A stretch of 64,000 nt of DNA from Spongiibacter marinus. Lineage in GTDB: Bacteria; Pseudomonadota; Gammaproteobacteria; Pseudomonadales; Spongiibacteraceae. The notes under the pieces are model-generated. The model saw nothing but the letters and a program-made list of their open reading frames with translations. It made no database searches and was not told the origin of the DNA. Shown here piece after piece: positions 1 to 8,414 of the stretch. The stretch is taken from positions 467,767 through 531,766 of the forward strand of contig NZ_JAFBBD010000001.1 of assembly GCF_016906995.1 (NCBI RefSeq). Reading direction: 5' to 3'. A program made the translations under genes and the position numbers. Position 1 is the first letter of the stretch, and the number at the start of each line of letters is the position of its first letter.

Positions 1-2277
1 TCACTGCAAGATGCACCCATTTCGCTGACTGCGTTTGGCCAACAAGCACTGGAAAACAAGGGCATCAACAGCCTTGCTGATATCGGTGCCAATGTGCCGA
101 GCATGAGTATTGAACCCTTCCCCATTAACAATGCGACCCTGCGTATTTTTATCCGTGGTATTGGTATTTCCGACGCGCAAATCACCCAAGACCCGCCGGT
201 GGGCATCTACATGGACGGTGTGTACATCGCCCGTTCTACAGGCACTGCGCTGGACGTTGCCGACCTGGAGCGCATCGAGATTTTGCGTGGCCCACAGGGC
301 ACACTCTATGGCCGCAACACGACCGGTGGCGCCATCAACCTGGTTAGCAAGCGACCAAATACTGAAGCCTTCGAATTCGAGCAAAAATTCACAGTGGGCG
401 ACCGCTACCTGCTTACCTCGAAAACCTCTGCCAATATTCCGATCACCGATACCCTAGCAGCGAAGCTGGCCTTCCTGCATACCGAGCAAGATGGCTTTGT
501 GGAAAACACCGGGCCGGGTGGCGATTTTGGCGATCGCGAAGTCCAAGGCTACCGCATGGATGTGCGCTGGGATATCAACGACAGTCTGACTCTGGACTAC
601 GCCTACGACCACTCCTAGCTGGATTACTACAACTCCATGTATCAGTCGGTGACACCGCCTCTGGGTAATAAGGGGCAGGCCGAGCCGATTAAAGAACACG
701 CCGCTGAGCAAAGCGTATTCAGTAAGAAACGGTTGGACTCGCTGGCAACCGGTATGCCGCTGGAAGAATCCAATACTGAAATTACCGGCCATGCCATTAC
801 GCTGACGGCGAACTTTGACGCTGGCGAGTTTAAGTATATCGGGGCCTACCGCGAGCTGAGTGACTCCTCCTACGCTGACTTGGGTGGCGGTGCGGGTTCT
901 ACGGAATTCCGTTTGGACAGCCACGGCTACGATGGCCAGGCAACCGATAAAGTAAACGGTGGCCCAACTGATCTGGTAAAACCGCTGGTTACCCAGCGCC
1001 AGCGCTCCCACGAGCTGCAATTTAGCGGCGATGCGGCCGATGGCCGTGTAGAGTTTTTGACCGGCGCTTATTACTTTAGCGAGTCGGCCATTGAGGATAA
1101 CTCACCTCTTCACCACCAGCTCAGCGCTGATGCGCGTGTGCCCGGTGTGCCTTTCCGTACCCATGCGGTTAACTTGCTGTCGCAGCATTACGAGATCGAC
1201 AACGAAGCGCTGGCGTTGTTTGGCCAGGCCACCTGGACACCGGCCATCATGGAAGACCGCCTGCACCTGACCTTCGGTGCGCGCCACTCCCGTGACAAGC
1301 GCGCCGCGGTTAAGAATCAGACCGACCTGAATATTGTCGAGCTATACGGTCTGGTAATGGATTTGCCCTGGGGCACTATTGACCAAACCGACCCATCTCG
1401 TCAGTTCGACGACGTAAAAGCGGAGAAGGATTTCACCGATAACTCCTTCAGCTTTGTGGCCGAGTATGACCTGAGCGACACCGTGAATATCTACGGCAAA
1501 ATCAACGAGGCCTATAAGAGCGGCGGCTTTAACACTCGTGACCCACAGCGCGACGGTAACCAGGGGCCGGCCAGTGATGGCGTGAATTACGGCTTTGGTT
1601 TTGCTGAAGGCTTTGATGAAGAAAAAGTGCGCTCCATGGAGCTGGGTATTAAGAGCGAGCTGATGGATCGCCGCCTGCGGATCAACGCCGACATCTTCCG
1701 CAGTGTGTACAGCGATATGCAGCTGAACTTTATTCTGGCGGGCACCGTGGCGGACACCAAAATCACCAACGCGGGTGAAGCGGAAATGCAGGGCTTTGAG
1801 GCTGATATCACCTTCATGGCAACGCGCAATCTGCTGCTGATGCTCAGCTACGCCTACCTGGATGCCGAGGTCACAAAAGCTGAAGACGTGTCTGGCAAGG
1901 ATGTCAGCGACGAATTTGTATTCTTTGCTGCGCCTGAGCAGTCCTATACCGCAGCGGCGGATTGGACACTGGCCGATGCCGACTGGGGCCGTACCTCGTT
2001 GAACCTGAGCTACAACTACATGGATGAGCGCAACGGCGGCTCGCGGGCAGAAAATGTGAAAAACACGCGCCTGGAAGCCTACGGTGTGTGGAATGCGCGC
2101 TTCGGTGTGAGCGACATGCCCTTTGCGGGTGGCAACCTCAGTGTTGCAGCCTGGGGTAAAAACCTCACCGACGAGGAGTACGCGATTACTGCCATCGACA
2201 ATCAGCCGCAATCCGACCGCTCGGTATTGTGGGGCGAGCCACGCAGCTACGGCCTCGACCTGATTTACCGCTACTAA
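1..2277 (+). pseudogene. TonB-dependent receptor, 5' end outside window, interrupted by an in-frame amber codon
   Basis: An outer-membrane TonB-dependent receptor for an unknown ligand. Reading frame 1 is open from the window edge and shows a plug domain (GIYMDGVYIAR, then ERIEILRGPQGTLYGRNTTGGAIN), followed by a 22-strand-type barrel ending in an aromatic C-terminus (LIYRY). At 616-618 the frame carries TAG between YAYDHS and LDYYN. The same frame resumes immediately and runs to 2277, so no base is gained or lost. One substitution from CAG, GAG or AAG would explain it. The start codon and signal peptide lie upstream of the window. It could be a true null allele, a sequencing error or a suppressed amber. 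The downstream part has an ATG at 637 but no export signal, so it would not work alone. Confidence 0.88.
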
Positions 2278-2297
2278 TCTCCCACCCATCACCCTTC

Positions 2298-2319
2298 GCC
2301 GCCTACGGGCGGCTTTTTT
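2298..2319 (+). terminator. Rho-independent terminator after the TonB receptor
   Basis: A 6-bp perfect GC stem (GCCGCC / GGCGGC) with a TACG tetraloop is followed by six T residues. It sits 20 bp after the receptor stop codon and ends that transcript before the oxidoreductase gene at 2520. Confidence 0.85.
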
Positions 2320-2519
2320 ATGCCTGGGTGAAACGCGCGCGTGCATCGCCGCGGTGGCAGTTTAAAAATCTGCGCCCCAGGCGTATTTAGGCGCCGCACG
2401 GCCGTTAAAGGTTTGACGGTCTTCACCATCGAAAATACAGTGCCGTAAGCAGATCAGGAATGGCCGCCCATAACCGAGCTCTCAATAATAGCTGCGCCAA
2501 ATAATAATGGAGAATTGCG

Positions 2520-3377
2520 ATGCAACTAGGCTTTACCTCAATGAACACCGTGCACGACCAACGCCCAGCGGAGCTGGCGCGCATTGTGGAAGATGCCGGC
2601 TTTGACTCCCTTTGGTATGGCGAGCACAGTCATATTCCCATGTCGCGGAAAACGCCCTATCCGCCCGGTGGTGAATTGCCCGAACCCTACAAAGAAATGA
2701 TGGACCCCTATATTTCCTTAATGGAAGCCGCTTCAGCGACCACAACGCTAAAGCTGGGTACCGGCATCGCCTTACTTATGGAGCGCGAATTGCTCTCCCA
2801 GGCCAAAACCATTGCCACCCTGGATAGGTTGTCGGGTGGCCGTGTGATTATTGGCACCGGGGTTGGTTGGAATGAAGAGGAATTTACCAACGCCACCTCA
2901 CTGCCCTGGAAAAAACGCTACAGCGGCTTGCGCGAAACCGTTCAAGCGACACGCGCCTTGTTTCGCGACCCTGCGCCGGAATTTCACGGCGACATGATCG
3001 ACTTCGATCCCGTGTGGTTTGAGCCCAAGCCCGTGCAGGCGGGCGGCCCGAAGTTTCTGTTCGGTGCGATGGGGCCGCTGGGCATTAAACACGCTGCCGA
3101 ATGGGCCGATGGCTGGATGCCGGTGGATGTAGTGATGCCCGATGTCGGTGAGGGTATTGCCCAATTTCGCCAAGCCGTGCGCGACAACGGTCGCGATCCC
3201 GACCAAATAGACATCACTATGGTGGCCATGGGCGAGCTTAGCGTCGACCTGCTCAAGCGCTATCGCGATATGGGCATCAGCCGCGTGAACATCGGTGTGG
3301 GCATGGAAAACTGGAACAAGCCCGAAATTGTTATGCCGATGATCAGCAAGTTCTCAAAGATTATTCCGCAGCTATAA
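2520..3377 (+). CDS. LLM-class (luciferase-like) flavin/F420-dependent oxidoreductase
   Basis: A 285-residue TIM-barrel oxidoreductase of the bacterial luciferase-like superfamily, resembling the subgroup annotated as F420-dependent (TIGR03619 type). Visible hallmarks are the N-terminal strand MQLGFTSMNT, DSLWYGEHSHIP near residue 33, the flavin-cradling ATLDRLSGGRVIIGTGVGWNEEEF around residues 100-124, and PKFLFGAMGPLGIKHAAEWADGWMP around 179-203. The ATG at 2520 follows an AATGGAGAATTGCG leader with a GGAG ribosome site. It is monocistronic or weakly linked to the small membrane gene at 3439. The substrate is unknown, and whether it uses FMN or F420 cannot be read from sequence; most gammaproteobacteria lack F420, so FMN is likelier. 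Confidence 0.88.
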   Translation: MQLGFTSMNTVHDQRPAELARIVEDAGFDSLWYGEHSHIPMSRKTPYPPGGELPEPYKEMMDPYISLMEAASATTTLKLGTGIALLMERELLSQAKTIATLDRLSGGRVIIGTGVGWNEEEFTNATSLPWKKRYSGLRETVQATRALFRDPAPEFHGDMIDFDPVWFEPKPVQAGGPKFLFGAMGPLGIKHAAEWADGWMPVDVVMPDVGEGIAQFRQAVRDNGRDPDQIDITMVAMGELSVDLLKRYRDMGISRVNIGVGMENWNKPEIVMPMISKFSKIIPQL

Positions 3378-3438
3378 ACCCCAGGCGGAACGCCGCGGCT
3401 CGACGGGTGTCGTAATTCAAACACCAGAGAGAGCCGCC

Positions 3439-3678
3439 ATGACCTTGTTCCGCCGACCCTGGTGTGGCCCCGTTATTTTATGGCTGGCCGCGCTGTTCTG
3501 TATGCTGGGTTTTCAGCAAATTGGCTCCTATGTGGATGAGCAGGGTGTTCTTCGCGAACCCTTTGGCCTGATTCCCCTCGGCTACCTGTTTGCCACTGCC
3601 GCACTGTGTTGGACGGTGTGCTTAGTAATCAACACGGTGCGGCGCCGCAGTCGACGTCAAAACAAGCCAAGTAAATGA
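3439..3678 (+). CDS. Small two-span membrane protein, DUF3955-like
   Basis: A 79-residue protein with two hydrophobic segments (about residues 10-27 and 44-64) and a basic C-terminal tail (RRRSRRQNK). The link between the spans, GSYVDEQGVLREPFGLIPLGY, matches my memory of the DUF3955 family, whose function is unknown. The ATG is preceded by AGAGAGAG. It ends just before the convergent ABC permease gene at 3697. Confidence 0.7.
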   Translation: MTLFRRPWCGPVILWLAALFCMLGFQQIGSYVDEQGVLREPFGLIPLGYLFATAALCWTVCLVINTVRRRSRRQNKPSK

Positions 3679-3696
3679 TTTGGTATTGGCTGAGCA

Positions 3697-4947
3697 CTAG
3701 CGGCACAGCTGCTGGTGCAGGGCGCGGCGATAGGCACTGATGCCGGGAATCAGCGCAATAACGGCGGTGCTTACTAGTAGTAGCGCCAATACGATCGCGG
3801 CGGGTTTTGCCAGCAGCGCATAGTCGATAAACAAACTGAATTTCTCTGCCAGTAGCGGCGCGCCGAGCGCGGTAGTCGCCGTCAACGCGCCGCTCGCCAG
3901 GACAAAACCGCTCAGCGCAATCAGCGTGGCCTCGCCTTCAATTAATAGCAGTAAAAACCACGGCGGCGCGCCAATAGCGCGCATAACGGCAATTTCCTGC
4001 TGGCGCTCGCGAATGCTGGCAAGCAGCATCGCCGCCAGGCCAAGCAGCGCAGCAAAAAACACCAGCGCGGAAATCAGCCGCAGGGTATTTTCCATCACCG
4101 ACATTAACTGCCAGAGCTGGCTGAGGGTTACCCCGGGCAAAATGGCCAGCAGTGGCTCTGCCTGAAAGCCGTTAATTTGTCGCTGTAGCGAGAAGGTGGC
4201 CATTTTAGATTGCAGCCCTACCATAAAGGCGGTGATGCTCTCGGGGGTAAGGTCAACATGCTGCGGTGATTGCTGTGCACTCAGGTGGCGGGGCAATTGA
4301 ACACCGTTTTGCCAGCCCAGATGAATCGCTTCGATCCCTTCGAGGCTAACGGTCAGCGTTTGGTCGACGGGGGTGCCGGTGGCATTGAGAATGCCCACGA
4401 CGGTAAAGGGCTTGTCGCTGTGTTTGCTGAAACTGGTGCGACCCAGGCCGTGGGCCAGAACAACCTCGTCGCCAAGCGTGTAGCCCAATGTTTTGGCGAC
4501 TTCGCTGCCTAACACCAGGTCGAAGGTGTCGGCGAAGGCACTGCCTTTTGCAAAAGCCAGCGGCTGTTTTTGGCCGTAGCGAAAGTGCTGAAAATAGTCG
4601 CTGCTGGTGCCCATAACTCGGTAGCCTTTGTGCGAGTCGCCCAGGGCGATGGGAATGGTCCAGGCCACTTCGGGCTTGTCGGCGATCTGCCGATAGCTTT
4701 CCCAGGAAATATTGTTGGTGGCGTTGCCAAGGTGAAACACCGAGTAAAGAAGAAGGTTGATGTCGCCGGTGCGCGCACCCACGATAAGGTCAATGCCGGA
4801 AACCGTATTATAAAAGCTGCTTTTCGCTTGGCCGCGCACCAGCTCGACTCCTAGCAATACGAATACGCTAACGGCGATGGCCAGCAGAGTGAGCAGGGCT
4901 GACCCTTTGCGATTCCACAAACTGGCGATGGCGAGGCGTACTAGCAT
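3697..4947 (-). CDS. FtsX-family ABC transporter permease of the Zur-associated type
   Basis: A 416-residue inner-membrane permease with one N-terminal span (residues about 15-35), a periplasmic domain of about 220 residues, and three C-terminal spans, the topology of the LolC/MacB/FtsX family. It begins one base inside the end of the ATPase gene, so the pair is co-translated. The family's Pseudomonas counterparts (PA4064-PA4065) sit with DUF2796 and DUF3299 genes in a Zur-repressed operon, which this neighbourhood mirrors. The role is presumably in zinc-limitation physiology, perhaps moving a lipoprotein or metallophore-related cargo rather than the metal itself. That assignment is inference. 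Confidence 0.85.
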   Translation of the reverse strand: MLVRLAIASLWNRKGSALLTLLAIAVSVFVLLGVELVRGQAKSSFYNTVSGIDLIVGARTGDINLLLYSVFHLGNATNNISWESYRQIADKPEVAWTIPIALGDSHKGYRVMGTSSDYFQHFRYGQKQPLAFAKGSAFADTFDLVLGSEVAKTLGYTLGDEVVLAHGLGRTSFSKHSDKPFTVVGILNATGTPVDQTLTVSLEGIEAIHLGWQNGVQLPRHLSAQQSPQHVDLTPESITAFMVGLQSKMATFSLQRQINGFQAEPLLAILPGVTLSQLWQLMSVMENTLRLISALVFFAALLGLAAMLLASIRERQQEIAVMRAIGAPPWFLLLLIEGEATLIALSGFVLASGALTATTALGAPLLAEKFSLFIDYALLAKPAAIVLALLLVSTAVIALIPGISAYRRALHQQLCR

Positions 4948-5609
4948 TACAGTGCAACCTCGGCGCGGTTAATATCGAGCAGTGACTCCACGCGATCAAA
5001 GGATTTGGCCAAACGCGGGTCGTGACTGACAAAAATCAGCGCGGTATTGCCCTCGCTCAACTGCTCCATTAATAGCCCCATAAACTTATCGGCATTTTTT
5101 TTATCCAGCGCCGAGGTGGGCTCGTCCACAATTAATAGCTCGGGCTGATTGATTAGCGCCCGCGCTATGGCAATGCGTTGTTGCTGACCAATACTCAGGC
5201 GGCCCGTGGCGCGGTGCTGATCGGACTCCGCCAAACCCAGTGCGGACAGCAACGCTTTGGTGCGGGCGGTGGTGTTTTTGTTGCCGGCAAAATGCCCGGC
5301 GAGCTTGATATTGTCTACCGCGCTAAGAAAGGGGATGAGATTAAACTGTTGAAAGACCACGCCGATATGTTTGGCGCGCAGCGTATCGCGTTGGCGGCCA
5401 CTAAGCTGTGCGGTGTTGTTACCGAGTATCTCGATGCGGCCCTGGCTCGGCAATAATACCCCGGCGATCAGGTTTAGCAGGGTCGATTTGCCGGTACCGG
5501 AGGGGCCGTGCAGGAACACCTGCTCACCGCTGGCGAGCTGCCAGTGAGGAATATTAAGAATGGCGGTGTGATCGGCGCGGTAGTGAAAACGCAGATCGTC
5601 AATCGTCAC
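4947..5609 (-). CDS. ABC transporter ATP-binding protein, LolD/MacB type, zinc-island
   Basis: This is the ATPase partner of the permease at 3697. It shows Walker A GPSGTGKST, Q-loop VVFQQFNLIPFL, signature LSIGQQQRIAIARAL and Walker B LLIVDEPTSALD with the following H-loop SHDPR. I chose the GTG at 5609 (MTIDDLRFHY, 220 residues, usual LolD length). ATG codons at 5660 and 5684 are also in frame, but the first lies inside the Zur-box-like site at 5641-5663 and the extra residues have no family counterpart. The stop overlaps the permease ATG. The gene is divergent from DUF3299, with the operator between them, so Zur probably represses both. Confidence 0.85.
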   Translation of the reverse strand: MTIDDLRFHYRADHTAILNIPHWQLASGEQVFLHGPSGTGKSTLLNLIAGVLLPSQGRIEILGNNTAQLSGRQRDTLRAKHIGVVFQQFNLIPFLSAVDNIKLAGHFAGNKNTTARTKALLSALGLAESDQHRATGRLSIGQQQRIAIARALINQPELLIVDEPTSALDKKNADKFMGLLMEQLSEGNTALIFVSHDPRLAKSFDRVESLLDINRAEVAL

Positions 5610-5640
5610 GAGCAAGGCCTGACACCGGTTCTGATCGTTT

Positions 5641-5663
5641 GGCAAACTATGATATAACATTTC
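5641..5663. promoter_or_regulatory. Candidate Zur operator between ABC transporter and DUF3299
   Basis: The right half (5653-5663) is TATAACATTTC, identical to the right arm of the gammaproteobacterial Zur consensus. The left arm retains TAT and fits poorly. By my count 16 of 22 defined consensus positions match. It lies between two divergent genes whose families are Zur-controlled in other bacteria. It also overlaps the upstream alternative starts of the ATPase, which argues for the downstream GTG start. Confidence 0.7.
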
Positions 5664-5738
5664 TTTTGTGAGATATCTCGCCACATAGGCCTGCGGTTGC
5701 GGCGCACTGCGCGGCCGGGGCCGAGCTTCGGAGTTACT

Positions 5739-6309
5739 TTGATAAACACACTGATAAAGATGCTCGCGGCGGTAGTGCTGCTGCCTGGCTTGTTGGCGCC
5801 CAACGCCGCCCTGGCGAAGGACTACCGCACCATCGAGTGGACGGATCTCATGCCAGCGGACGATCTGGAAGCGTTGCTAAACCCGCCGGAGTACCTCAAC
5901 GAGATTGAAGACGGCTCTGAGGAAGACCGGATTGCCAGCCAAGTGTATTCAGCGGTTAAGCAGGCGAATGACAGTGCTTATCAGCGCGCTTAGTTCGACC
6001 AGGGTCCGGCCCGAATTTGATGGCCAGTCACTGCGGGTGCCGGGGTTTATCGTGCCACTTGAATTTGGCGCCACAGAAAAACACGTAACGCGCTTTTTCT
6101 TAGTCCCGTATTTTGGCGCCTGTATTCACGTGCCGCCGCCCCCGCCGAATCAAATTATCTACGCCGAATACGACAAGGGCTTTGTCCTGGAGTCGCTTTA
6201 CGATCCGTATTGGATCTCCGGCGTGCTGACGACCAGCCTCACCGAAAACGACACCGCCACATCCGCTTACTCGATAAAGGTCGAAAGGGTGGCGCCCTAT
6301 ACCGAGTAA
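5739..6309 (+). pseudogene. DUF3299 secreted protein, split by a one-base frameshift
   Basis: DUF3299 proteins are small exported proteins found with Zur-regulated transporters. Their biochemical role is unknown. The first frame starts at TTG 5739 (GGAG upstream; an ATG at 5760 is also possible), gives a signal peptide ending ALAKDYRTIEW, and runs to TAG at 5991-5993 after DSAYQRA. The family then continues in another frame as LSSTRVRPEFDG, VPGFIVPLEF, and FFLVPYFGACIHVPPPPPNQ to 6309. Restoring one base in the GCGCGCTTAG stretch near 5985 rejoins the two as AYQRALSSTRVRP. The stop overlaps the convergent COG0523 gene by 13 bp. Either the gene is dead or the reading is one base short. Confidence 0.85.
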
Positions 6310-7331
6310 AGCGTTGACGGGGCCTGCTCAATAACGCAGTTCAACAGCGCGGCTTCCATGCCCTCAAATACGGCTGGGTCGGCGCTAATGCACTCCACGC
6401 GGCTGTCCATACATTCATCAAGCGACACCTCTGTTAGCACGCCGTCGGCTTTGTTGTAGGCGGTGATACCTCGGTCAGTAATAAACACGCCTTTTAGGCG
6501 CTCCGCGTTAATACCCAGCAGCAGGTCATAAAGCTGCTGACTGTTGAAGGTCCACTCCGGCTTGAATATCCAGCCGCGACTAAAGAAGCCCTCGCCCTGA
6601 TTGTCGATACTGAGATAGCCCGCCTCGGGTATCTCCGGATCGATAACCGCCGCTTCGGTTTCATGGTGGTGATGGTGATGAGGGAGCTGATGTTCGGGGG
6701 CCGGCGCTGCCAACCACTCCAGCGCCAATTGCCCGTGGGTAACTTGAAAGACTGACTTCGCGTCCAGTCCGATGTCTGCTTCAAGAAAGCTCAACAGGGC
6801 AGGAAAGTCCTTTGCCTCGTATTGGTCGGCCTTGTTGGCAACAATCACGTCGGCAATCGCTAATTGCTGTAAAAATGTCGGGTGCTGGGTGTAGCGCTCA
6901 TCACTGACTTTGCGCGCATCTACCAGGGTAACGGTGGCGCGAAGATCGAGCAGGTCTTTGTAGTGGTCGGCAGACAACACCGCCAACACCTCTTTGGGGT
7001 GGCCGAGGCCGGTGGGCTCGATAATGAGTCGATGGGGCCGAGAGCGGGACAGCAGTCGATTCATCGCGATCTGCATGGGCAGCCCCGCTGCACAACACAT
7101 GCAGCCGCCGGGTACTTCGCTGATGAATACACCGGAGTCCTCCGACTCGCGGCCGCCTAATACACTGCCGTCGATACCGATTTCACCAAATTCATTGACT
7201 AGCACCGCCCAGCGTTCATCGGCGGGTTTTTGCTTAAGCAAATGAAGAATGGCGGTGGACTTGCCCACGCCGAGAAAGCCAGTAATGACATTCGTGGGGA
7301 TGGCGCTCAGTTTTTCTTTGCGGGAACTCAT
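6297..7331 (-). CDS. COG0523/CobW-family GTPase, putative zinc metallochaperone
   Basis: A 344-residue G3E-family GTPase. It shows Walker A GFLGVGKST (18-26), the metal-binding GCMCC motif (76-80), IIEPTGLGHPKEV (103-115), guanine-specificity NKAD (166-169), a histidine cluster with six consecutive His at 218-223, and a CobW C-terminal domain. Family members such as ZigA and ZNG1 deliver zinc to client enzymes under starvation; client identity cannot be read here. It is the last gene of the minus-strand run that starts at the Zur site near 11680. A 66-bp gap separates it from merC. The His run is coded in a natural context and is not a cloning tag. Confidence 0.92.
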   Translation of the reverse strand: MSSRKEKLSAIPTNVITGFLGVGKSTAILHLLKQKPADERWAVLVNEFGEIGIDGSVLGGRESEDSGVFISEVPGGCMCCAAGLPMQIAMNRLLSRSRPHRLIIEPTGLGHPKEVLAVLSADHYKDLLDLRATVTLVDARKVSDERYTQHPTFLQQLAIADVIVANKADQYEAKDFPALLSFLEADIGLDAKSVFQVTHGQLALEWLAAPAPEHQLPHHHHHHETEAAVIDPEIPEAGYLSIDNQGEGFFSRGWIFKPEWTFNSQQLYDLLLGINAERLKGVFITDRGITAYNKADGVLTEVSLDECMDSRVECISADPAVFEGMEAALLNCVIEQAPSTLYSV

Positions 7332-7397
7332 TACATACCTTTATGGCGGGTTGTCGTCGCGCCGTCGCTACAAAGACCGACCGCAGCATTTTTCGAA

Positions 7398-7802
7398 TTA
7401 ACGTTCATTGCCGCAGGGGCAGTTCAGTTGCTGGCAGAGTCGATGATTTATCCAGTGCCCGACAGCAATAAGTGACGCGCCCAGTAGCGACGCCAGTTTT
7501 TCCCCAGTTTCGCCCAGTAGGTCGTGGCCCCACAGCGCGGTGAAGGAAAGAATCAACAAGTCGGGAATACCCCAGCGCAAGGTGCTGAAATTGTGATGCC
7601 GACGGCAGCCAAGGCCAAGCGCCACCACACTGATCGGCAACACGGCGATAAGTAGCCATTGGTGGAAGGCTTCGCTGGCAAAACCGGAGGCAGCCAGCGT
7701 TGGTGCCATGACCAGTGCTACAGGTAATAACAGGCAATGTATGGCGCAAAATAAAGAAAGGCCAATGGCCGTTTTATCCAAGCTGGCAGCGGGTGTCTTC
7801 AC
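7398..7802 (-). CDS. MerC-domain small membrane protein
   Basis: A 134-residue inner-membrane protein with about four hydrophobic spans. The first span carries the MerC-type cysteine pair in SLFCAIHCLLLP (C19, C23), and the tail ends in a Cys-rich LNCPCGNER. MerC proteins move mercury in mer operons, but stand-alone MerC genes recur in Zur-regulated clusters, as here between zrgA-like and COG0523 genes. No other mer gene is present, so zinc or general thiophilic-metal handling is likelier than mercury resistance. Confidence 0.85.
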   Translation of the reverse strand: MKTPAASLDKTAIGLSLFCAIHCLLLPVALVMAPTLAASGFASEAFHQWLLIAVLPISVVALGLGCRRHHNFSTLRWGIPDLLILSFTALWGHDLLGETGEKLASLLGASLIAVGHWINHRLCQQLNCPCGNER

Positions 7803-7862
7803 ATGGTCTCCAAAATCACGGGTAGAGGTATTTCGTATTCCCTCGCCACATCGTAGGTGGGG

Positions 7863-8414
7863 TTACTTAAATATAATGTGTTGTTGGTTGTGGTTTATGT
7901 TGGCCGCTCCCTGACGATGATTCAGTACCCACTGAGCGTTCAGCGAATGTATGCTGGGAAAGACGCGTTGGATGCTGGTAGAAAGCGACTGCAATGTCTC
8001 GGCGCGCTTGCACTGATATCCATAGCTTGCGACAACATCGTTGTGACGCTGATGGGCGCTGTCGTTTGACGAGCCCGCGATGTCGATCGACACCGTTGTG
8101 AGTTGGCAAGTCCCGCCTTCTAAGCGAAAAAGTGAACCGCCGTCAGACAGTTTTGCCCGCGCTTGCTCGGCGGCCTGCAAATAGTCGGCGTGCTCTACCG
8201 GGTGTTCAAATCCTAAGATGTTCAGCGCTGGCGAGCGCAGCTCAATGCTCAGCATTTCGCCATCTTGTAGTAGTTGCAGTTCCGCCACGCCGTGAACGTG
8301 GGCATGGTGATGTTGTGCATGCAGCGGGCTACCCGCTAGGGCGCAGGCCACAATGGCGAGATACGCGGTGTATCTCGCCACGCGTGTTGCTAACCGGGAG
8401 CCCGCCGGCCTCAC
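7863..8414 (-). CDS. ZrgA/DUF2796 periplasmic zinc-binding protein
   Basis: A 183-residue exported protein. It starts GTG at 8414 directly after the znuD-like TAA, so it is translationally coupled. A signal peptide ends near SPLHAQ, and the mature N-terminus is the His cluster HHHAHVHGVAEL, followed by the family core LSIELRSPALNILGFEHPVEHADY. In Vibrio the family member ZrgA is Zur-regulated and helps zinc uptake in the periplasm. Cysteines in GGTCQLTT and YGYQCKRAE may pair. It probably receives zinc from the upstream receptor. Confidence 0.87.
   Translation of the reverse strand: MRPAGSRLATRVARYTAYLAIVACALAGSPLHAQHHHAHVHGVAELQLLQDGEMLSIELRSPALNILGFEHPVEHADYLQAAEQARAKLSDGGSLFRLEGGTCQLTTVSIDIAGSSNDSAHQRHNDVVASYGYQCKRAETLQSLSTSIQRVFPSIHSLNAQWVLNHRQGAANINHNQQHIIFK

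Noticed and set aside
1342..2346. A 334-codon minus-strand open frame across the TonB receptor
   Set aside because: It is antisense to the receptor barrel and shows no recognisable domain.
6660..6690. Six consecutive histidines in the COG0523 protein as a possible vector tag
   Set aside because: The run is internal, with natural flanking sequence, in a family known for variable His-rich metal-binding loops.
7803..7862. A further Zur box ahead of merC
   Set aside because: The 60-bp gap has AT-rich words but no match to either Zur arm; transcription from the 11680 promoter is enough to explain the order.
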